Of a stretch of 64,000 bases of DNA, positions 58,111-64,000 are shown piece by piece. Positions within the stretch are counted from its first letter, which is position 1. Each line of letters opens with the position of its first letter. Position numbers and translations under genes: made by a program. The notes below the pieces were generated by a model. The model was not told the DNA's origin and did not search any database. It saw only the letters and a list, made by a program, of their open reading frames with translations. Source of the stretch: Oscarella lobularis. Its lineage: Eukaryota > Porifera > Homoscleromorpha > Homosclerophorida > Oscarellidae. The DNA is taken from the NCBI RefSeq assembly GCF_947507565.1, contig NC_089185.1, positions 3,038,001 to 3,102,000 on the forward strand, written 5' to 3'.

Positions 58111-58640
58111 ATGCCGCGCAAACGGAAAGGAAAGGGCAAAAGCTCTTGCGGAAAAAATAACAAAATTTACAGATGTGCTCCGCAGTCGGACGAGGGCACC
58201 TCGGAGAAGAGATCGAAGCGAGTCGTGCACTCCAGCAACAACAGACAGACGAATTTGTAAATAAGGAAAAGATTCGCATGGAATGAGAGCAAAACGGCTG
58301 ACGGACGGCACGCTTAATAAATAAATCAATTAAAAATTTCTACTCTCAGTTCGTGGAATTCGAAATTGGTGTCTTGGGTTGAAAGCTCGGTTGAAGGAAA
58401 ATAAAGTGTTGTTGTTGTTGAGTATTGGTTACGTTCTGGTCATCAATGAAGAACGCGCGGGAAAAGAACGTGGGATGGTAAGACGATCGCACGCACTCTC
58501 GCGTGGGGAGACCCATCGATTGTTCGACTCGACTATTTCGTCATTTCGTCATTTCAAAAACGATAGCTCTGCGATCACGTCATACGTTCTGACGTCATGG
58601 GAAGCGATCACTACAGCACCCCACTACAGTATTCGAAAGA
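58111..58640 (+). pseudogene. APEX1 remnant (5' exon plus late-exon fragments)
   Basis: MPRKRKGKGKSSCGK and the following basic stretch are intact. Then comes a shortened core exon (TTGAAAGCTCGGTTGAAGG), a jump to GGTTACGTTCTGGTCATCAA, and eroded final-exon text with CGTTCTGACGTCATGGGAAG. The middle exons are missing at the same junction as in the 45326 remnant. It marks the right end of the array. Confidence 0.85.
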
Positions 58641-58840
58641 ATAGTGTGCGTGTGTGGCGAAAATAAGGCGTGGTAGCGGCGTGTGTGACCTCCCCACGAA
58701 AAAAAACCACCCCCTCAACGATCGGTCGCCCCGAAACCCTTCGCGTCGGCATTCCGCGCCCTATTATCTCATCGGACTTAGGCATAAAGAAGCGGCGTAC
58801 GTCAGAGACAACACTTCCTCCGCGATTTCGAATCGGAACG

Positions 58841-60874
58841 ATGATGAACGGCGGCGACGACGAAGCGAAACTCGATCTCGACGTTCATCTTCAGACGAAC
58901 GACGTTTGCGTCGGCGCGAATCGATCGATCGTCGGTCAATTTCTCGTCGGTCTCGACTTACTCGTACCCGAAGCGACGATGCGCGTTCCCGTTCAAGTCG
59001 TTCCCGTACTCGACGTCAGTTCGTCGATGGCCGAGCATTTGCCTTTGCTCAAGGACGGTCTCGTATCGGCGATCGAAGCGACGAGCGTCGTTAGCGATAT
59101 GGACGATTTCGCGCTCGTTACGTTCGGTTTCGCCGCGCGATTGCAGTGCGCCAGCGAGGGTCTCGGTCGAATGACGCCGTCGCGACGCGAGCGAATCATC
59201 GACGGGATTCGACGCATGAGAACGAGTGGAATGACGAATTTGCACGGTGGTCTTATGGCCGGTTTGCAGCAGGTGAAAAGCGGTAATAGCAAATTCTCCT
59301 TCGTGCTTCTCATGACCGATGGCTTGGCGAGCGCCGGGAAAGTCGATCCCGATGCGATTTTGGCGGACGTGCGCGACGAATTGGAGGCGATTCGCACGAC
59401 GGGATGTCATTTGGCTGTCTATACGATGGGCCTCGGTCACGAGCACAATTCGACGCTTCTACGTCGCGTCGCCGACGTCGGCGGCGGCGAATACGCGTAC
59501 GTGCGCGGCGGCGACACGTTCGAGCTCGTCGCCGCGATACAGGAGTGGTTGACCATGTTTGCGCACTTGCGCGCAATCGACGCGCAGGTCAGCTGTCTTC
59601 CGACGACGACGACGTCAGCGACAGCACGTGGCAGCGCCAGTTCCGAAGAAGGCGGGGGCGGCGGCGGAATTATTTTACATGGCATGGAAGAAATCACGTT
59701 TTCTGGTGATGATGACGTCACCGGTGGCGGGGGCGGCGGTCACAGTCCTTCGCTTCGCGTTCGACGAAGTTCCGTTCGATTTGGCGACGTCTTTGCCGGC
59801 ACTGTCTATCACAAATTGGTTGCCCTGACGATGACCGTGCCCGGCGAGATGCGCGGCAAACGGCACGCCGCGACGCTCCAATTGTCCTATCGAGACGCCG
59901 TCACAAATCGGCTTCATGTCCTTAAAAAGGACGTTCACCTAAACGTCGTCGCGGCGGATGGCGTTCAAACGTCAGTCGCCGTCGTAGCCAATCGACTCAT
60001 ACCGTCGCCGATTCCCGTGCCGCAAGGATCCGTCGTCAACGAAACGGTGCTGAGTCATCTCGCCGCCGATCTCATCCGCAATGCGGCTATACGAATGCAT
60101 CGAATGTGCGACAATAAGGAGCAGAGTGGTCCGTACCCGCGTTCGGCGTCCGTCGCCGTGTCAAAGTCCGACGGGGGATCGTCGGTGCTGCAATCGAATC
60201 GCGCCGCTCTTGTGACGATGAAGCAGCTTCTCGCCACGTTGCAATCGGTTATTTTGCAGGACGCTGAAATGAGCGAAGACGCCGGCCTACTCGACGAAAT
60301 GACTCAACTCCACGAGGCCGGTCGATTGGACGAGTGTCGCGCCATCGCGAATAATTTCTACCAACGTCGATGCAAGCACACGCTGTCGAAACGACGCGGC
60401 TTGGCGACGCTCTTTCTCAATACACTCGCTCGACGCAAGAGAGCGAAAAAGGGCGACGGGGGGGAAACGGTATCGTACGACGACAAGCTGACGTCGAAAC
60501 TCGCTGAAAAGATGGCGATTTGCGACAGCGGACAAGTGAGTCCGCAAATCATGGAACTGGAGCGGCGACTGGCAAGCAAGCAACAGAAAACGACGTCGTT
60601 GTCGTCGTCGTCGTCGTCGAACACGTGGGTGAGCTCCGAACTGGGTCAAAGTCTAAGCGAGTTTAAGCGTCGACGTAACGATCTTCTTCACATGGCTGGC
60701 GCCGCGTGGTTCGGCGTTCCGGAGTTGCCCGATTCGCCTGACGTTCGACGAAAGACGTCGCTTGAGCGCCAATTCGCCGGCGCCGGTCCCGAGCTCTTGG
60801 CCGCCTTCATGCGTCGACGGGAAGTCCACGCCGAAGAAACGACGCCGGCACCGCCGAAGATCACTGAATTTTGA
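58841..60874 (+). CDS. Von Willebrand factor A domain protein, intronless
   Basis: A 678-aa intronless frame from ATG 58841; the frame is open further upstream, but that part overlaps array-like leader text. The VWA domain has a full MIDAS metal site: DVSSS, the Thr in GMTNLHGGL, and Asp in MTDGLAS. It begins after a short beta segment (LDLDVHLQTN) and is followed by a beta-rich domain and a helical C-terminus with KAR/KRR clusters. The plan resembles VWA proteins related to plant WAV3-type factors, but no RING finger is visible, so E3 activity cannot be assumed. No signal peptide or membrane helix. Codon use is GC-rich like neighbouring genes. Confidence 0.85.
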   Translation: MMNGGDDEAKLDLDVHLQTNDVCVGANRSIVGQFLVGLDLLVPEATMRVPVQVVPVLDVSSSMAEHLPLLKDGLVSAIEATSVVSDMDDFALVTFGFAARLQCASEGLGRMTPSRRERIIDGIRRMRTSGMTNLHGGLMAGLQQVKSGNSKFSFVLLMTDGLASAGKVDPDAILADVRDELEAIRTTGCHLAVYTMGLGHEHNSTLLRRVADVGGGEYAYVRGGDTFELVAAIQEWLTMFAHLRAIDAQVSCLPTTTTSATARGSASSEEGGGGGGIILHGMEEITFSGDDDVTGGGGGGHSPSLRVRRSSVRFGDVFAGTVYHKLVALTMTVPGEMRGKRHAATLQLSYRDAVTNRLHVLKKDVHLNVVAADGVQTSVAVVANRLIPSPIPVPQGSVVNETVLSHLAADLIRNAAIRMHRMCDNKEQSGPYPRSASVAVSKSDGGSSVLQSNRAALVTMKQLLATLQSVILQDAEMSEDAGLLDEMTQLHEAGRLDECRAIANNFYQRRCKHTLSKRRGLATLFLNTLARRKRAKKGDGGETVSYDDKLTSKLAEKMAICDSGQVSPQIMELERRLASKQQKTTSLSSSSSSNTWVSSELGQSLSEFKRRRNDLLHMAGAAWFGVPELPDSPDVRRKTSLERQFAGAGPELLAAFMRRREVHAEETTPAPPKITEF

Positions 60875-60957
60875 GAAGAGAAGGGAAAAGAGAGAAAACA
60901 CTAAACTATCCTATAATAGACTACCCACTGGTTGTTTGTGTCTCTGTGTGTTTTTTA

Positions 60958-63167
60958 TCAGTCAAGTATCATCCTTTTGTAGAGAACGATGTTGGAGTAC
61001 ATGATGATGTAGCCAGGATTGCCCGTTGGATTTGGAGTTTTCCCGTCAAACAACCCGACGTATGTTATACGATTGATTCCGCCGCCTATGTTTACCTGAT
61101 CCGTTATATCAACAATCCACGGATCGACTTCTTGGCCGTCGCACCAGCCGTCGCGTCCGTAGAGCCACGTGCCGTGTTCATTCGGTTCGACGCCTTCCGG
61201 CACGCGATCGGCGCAACCGAGCGGATTCGTCGGATTGGTGAACGTGCGCACGTTCGCGTATCGATTATTGACGGTGAAACGATGTGACGTCACGCAAAAT
61301 TCGCCGCAGTTGTGATTGTCGCTTCCGTGGCCGGTGATGACCGCTTCGAGAACGACTTCGATGACGTCATCGTCGATGGTGAAAAGAACGGGGGGAAAAT
61401 TGGCGTTGTAGGATTGATTAAACGTCGTCTGACCGCCCTTGAATAGGGGTATGACTTTGTATGGAACGCGAATGGGACTGTCGGAGTTGTCGCGCTTGGA
61501 TAGACGTATGTTGAGAGAGGGGTACCACGGCAGGGCCCAGGGAACGGTTTTCATTGTCAAGTTGCACGTAGGCGCGTCGAAGAAGGGCAGGAGAGGCGTC
61601 ACATCGGTTAACCAACGTCCAATGCGTCTATAGGGAGGGGGATGTAGTTATTGAGAAGGGTGACTTGTTTATTTTTTACCTGCGAAATGGTGTGATCCAG
61701 CGTCCGAGTTCTTGGCCGCAGTAGTTGCCCATTGGATTGCAGCAGATAAATAACTGAACTGTGTGATCCCAGATGGCGCAGGAATTGTCTCGCAAGCCAG
61801 GACACGATAAGTTCATATCAAGTTCAACGAGACCATAGCGAAGCAATTCTAAATAAAACCTCTAATAGAAAAGATATGTGTATGTATAGATTTGCCTTTC
61901 ATTGGAGGGACTTTAATGACGGCACTGGCTCCATAGTTCCCCTGCATCTTAGCATAATCCAGAACAGGAAGAACGTCAGCAGGACGGTTAAGTTTTCGAA
62001 GCAACTCAGTCCAATAATCATACCTAATAGATGATAATTATATATCCTTTTTCTTGATGTGTGTTGCTTACCATTGTGATTGCCATATAAGGAAGAAAAA
62101 GGATGGATAAAGAAGCCATCCCGTTTGCTGCACTTTTCCCTGACCGTCGATCCCAAAATAAAAAGCGGGTGATTGGACGGTTTGAAATGTTAAATTGACC
62201 GAGCCGGCGGTGAGCGCCTGTAACAAAGCCGTGCCATCGACGTAAGAGATCATTGTACCTCGAATGGGAAGAAGACTATTGCACTCGTCTCCCACACAAT
62301 TCATGTCAACCAAAGGATCATTGGGAGTCGAGTAAACAACAACGCCAGAGAAATTCGATTTGAAAGCATTAATAAACTAAATAAATAAAATATGATTAAT
62401 TAATTAATTAAGGAACTAGTTTCTTACTTTGGTTGCATAGGTGCAGTTGAGGGGGCCCTCTCTGGAAACCAGAGCCACGTGACCAGTATGTATCTCAGCG
62501 ATCGGGCTACAGCCATCCTTGAAATCAACCAACGGAAACGTAGAACCGTCGACGTATCGTTCAAAGATCCAATCGTAGCGAGCATCCAGTCTTCGCATCG
62601 AAGAAAAAAATTCACCTAGAACCCCAATAGATAGCATAATCAAAAATATATTTTATGCGTCATACCCTTTTCTGCATGAACCTGAATTTGATTAATTCCA
62701 CAACCGTGATCCGCACACGTCCAGTTGCTCAATATCCACGAAATCCACGAATTCGTTTCATTTGCCGGTGTAGTGACAAAGTGAGAATGACTGAGAATTC
62801 GTTCGCCGTCTCCTTCGAGTCCCAATGCGTCGAGTCGACTTTGCAGTCTCCCTTTCATCCACGCGACTTCGTTCGCGGCGTTGTTCTCCGAAAAGGACAT
62901 GAAGATGTAATGGACGTCGCTTGTGGAGTTTTCTATTAGATGATCGACGCTCTCGTTTTTCGTCCACAGGCATTCGGCGAATGCGGAGCGATTGTCGAGT
63001 GCGAAGAAGACGATGGGCACGTTTCCTTCCGTTAGAAGGTACCTCAGGGGTCCGGTCAGAGTTTGGAGTACGAAGGGAGGCGCCGTATCGCCTGGCTCCA
63101 AGTCGATTGCAGAAGCAGGACAACCGAGAGTCAGAAGAACGACTAGAGAAGCGATAGAAGCATTCAT
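60958..63167 (-). CDS. Secreted PNGase F-like peptide-N-glycosidase
   Basis: Six exons: 62666-63167, 62428-62615, 62072-62376, 61896-62023, 61680-61848 and 60958-61627, giving 653 aa. A signal peptide (IASLVVLLTLGCPASA) starts it. The last two exons match the two-domain PNGase F family known from bacteria and some eukaryotes: DHTVQLFICC, GRWITPFRR, GRWLTDVTPLLPFF and the GHG...NCGEFCVTSHRF block. The enzyme cleaves intact N-glycans from glycoproteins at Asn. The N-terminal 400 residues resemble a thioredoxin-like or secretory region that I do not recognise well. Intron 4 uses a GC donor (GAAAG then GCAAATC). Unlike cytosolic NGLY1, this would act in the secretory or lysosomal lumen. Starts 49 bp from IGBP1, divergently. 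Confidence 0.85.
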
Positions 63168-63216
63168 TTTTTTACGTCGGCGTGGTTGTTGTCTACTTTT
63201 AGCGTGCTGTAGAATA
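63168..63216. promoter_or_regulatory. 49-bp divergent promoter
   Basis: The PNGase F-like gene starts leftward at 63167 and IGBP1 rightward at 63217. Only 49 bp lie between, so core promoter elements must overlap the 5' coding ends or be read from both strands. TTTTAGCGTGCTGTAG is notable, but no TATA box is seen. Confidence 0.6.
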
Positions 63217-64000
63217 ATGACGTCAAATGGCGACGCTACCGAATGGACTTTGAAGGACTATTTCGACGCGGGATTGCGTCTATACGACGAAGTCCAGTCG
63301 TTCGACGGCTCCTCGTCAGACAAAGCGTGCCAGGACAAAGTAGGGGCCGCAATCGGGTACCTCGAACGTGCGACGCGCATGGTCAACGATTTAGCTCTAT
63401 TCAGCGACAACGAAGACGCGTCGGAGATCAGTACGACATCGTTGAGATATTTACTACTTCCCTGCCTACTCGGCGCGTTGGAATCGAAACGAATGGGCGT
63501 CGAAAATCGACTCGACGTTCTGAGAAAGACGCGAGCGTACGTTATGGATTTTTTGCATCGTTGTCGTGATTATGGATTTCGGCTAACAGACCGAAGCATC
63601 CTGGATTTGGAAGGCGAGTCTGGGAATCAGGTGGCTTCTGCTTCTTCGTTGATTCGACCTGATCTGAGTCAATTGTCTCTGGATCGACAGGCGAAGATTG
63701 AGAGATATCAAAAGATGAAGGAGAGGAAGGAGTTGCTTGCGCAGATGGATGAGACGCTTAAGAAACGATTAGGAGATGACTACGAAGAGACGGAACGACG
63801 CTATTTCATGCTAAGAATCCAAGATGACGTCGAGTGGGCAATTGACGAAATCAAGAGCATAAGACAGGAAATGGGTCTATTGGAACATCGCGAAAGAATG
63901 CGCTATGGCGAAATAAGAGACGATGAGAGGCGTCGACAAGGTGGAAGTGTAGCGGAAAAGGAAGAGAGAACACGTCACGGACCCGTCTTGATTCTGTCAC
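63217..64000 (+). CDS. IGBP1: IGBP1 (alpha4/TAP42), PP2A-regulating protein, 5' part
   Basis: The frame from ATG 63217 stays open to the window edge (261 codons). The TAP42/alpha4 helical core is recognisable: AIGYLERATRMVNDLALFS, STTSLRYLLLPCLLGAL, RLDVLRKTRAYVMDFLHRC, DRQAKIERYQKMKERKELL and RYFMLRIQDDVEWAIDEI. IGBP1 binds and stabilises PP2A, PP4 and PP6 catalytic subunits and acts in TOR signalling. No intron is seen in this part. The C-terminus, including the Mid1-binding region, is beyond the window. Confidence 0.93.
   Translation, partial: MTSNGDATEWTLKDYFDAGLRLYDEVQSFDGSSSDKACQDKVGAAIGYLERATRMVNDLALFSDNEDASEISTTSLRYLLLPCLLGALESKRMGVENRLDVLRKTRAYVMDFLHRCRDYGFRLTDRSILDLEGESGNQVASASSLIRPDLSQLSLDRQAKIERYQKMKERKELLAQMDETLKKRLGDDYEETERRYFMLRIQDDVEWAIDEIKSIRQEMGLLEHRERMRYGEIRDDERRRQGGSVAEKEERTRHGPVLILS

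Larger units (their letters stand above)
40920..58640. repeat. Tandem array of APEX1 / Ig-nuclease-kinase gene pairs
   Basis: Six near-identical APEX1 5' ends occur at 40981, 45326, 48332, 52462, 55110 and 58111 (plus). Five copies of an Ig-nuclease-kinase gene alternate with them on the minus strand. Unit spacing is about 4.3, 3.0, 4.1, 2.6 and 3.0 kb; the long units retain a whole APEX1 and the short units only its ends. The units also share a leader between each kinase start and the next APEX1, with ATTCACGTGAGAAAATAGC-like text, and the junction at the kinase 3' end. The duplication is recent for APEX1, and older or more diverged for the partner genes. Confidence 0.93.

Noticed and set aside
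40920-58640. Retroelement or LINE endonuclease explanation for the AP-endonuclease copies
   Set aside because: They have many introns and true APEX1 motifs, no reverse transcriptase, and the units are tandem genomic duplications.
58670-58840. N-terminal extension of the VWA protein
   Set aside because: The extra 57 codons are array-type leader sequence; the ATG at 58841 starts the conserved part.
1-64000. tRNA genes
   Set aside because: No cloverleaf with A- and B-box consensus was recognised by eye; a covariance scan would be needed to exclude them.

Overview
This is a gene-dense animal nuclear segment. Genes lie on both strands, intergenic gaps are mostly 30-450 bp, and introns are mostly 45-80 bp. 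The gene set is metazoan: an ASPP-family protein, an Ig/FN3 receptor, Notch-like EGF proteins, ARID2 of the PBAF remodeller, an MPP8-like chromodomain/ankyrin protein, lebercilin, EI24, GET1/WRB, ISCU, bL19m and IGBP1. Such compactness with early-animal gene content suggests a sponge, with a homoscleromorph such as Oscarella or Corticium a plausible guess. That assignment is inference, not proof.

Layout. 1-2.0 kb: a Roc-COR GTPase exon that runs off the left edge, with a candidate MITE in its upstream intron. 2.4-5.1 kb: a minisatellite of about 34 units of 78 bp. 5.1-6.7 kb: no recognised gene. 6.7-10.0 kb: ISCU and an ASPP homologue, both on the minus strand. 10.1-11.25 kb: a GC-rich, apparently spliced plus-strand transcription unit that I cannot identify. 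11.5-15.5 kb: a 12-exon Ig/FN3 receptor. 15.6-21.3 kb: an intronless giant gene with three blocks of cupredoxin-like domain plus EGF array, broken by one frame change. 21.5-25.4 kb: bL19m and the MPP8 homologue. 25.5-28.9 kb: two tandem ER-luminal JmjC/EF-hand proteins. 29.1-32.7 kb: ARID2. 33.2-40.9 kb: EI24, two acid lipases, lebercilin and GET1.

40.9-58.6 kb is the most unusual region: a tandem array built from a convergent gene pair. The plus-strand member is an APEX1-type AP endonuclease, with two copies that look complete and four 5' remnants. The minus-strand member, in five copies, joins an Ig-like domain, a PD-(D/E)XK nuclease-like domain and a protein-kinase-like domain of the type known from Crinkler-type (CR) effectors. 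58.8-64 kb: a VWA protein, a secreted PNGase F-like enzyme, and the start of IGBP1, which runs off the right edge.

GC-AG introns are strikingly common: at least six clear cases where the protein family fixes the splice position. At least two introns are stop-free and a multiple of three long, so a simple ORF reading would keep them as false insertions. Exon boundaries given here were read by eye from splice consensus, reading phase and family conservation.
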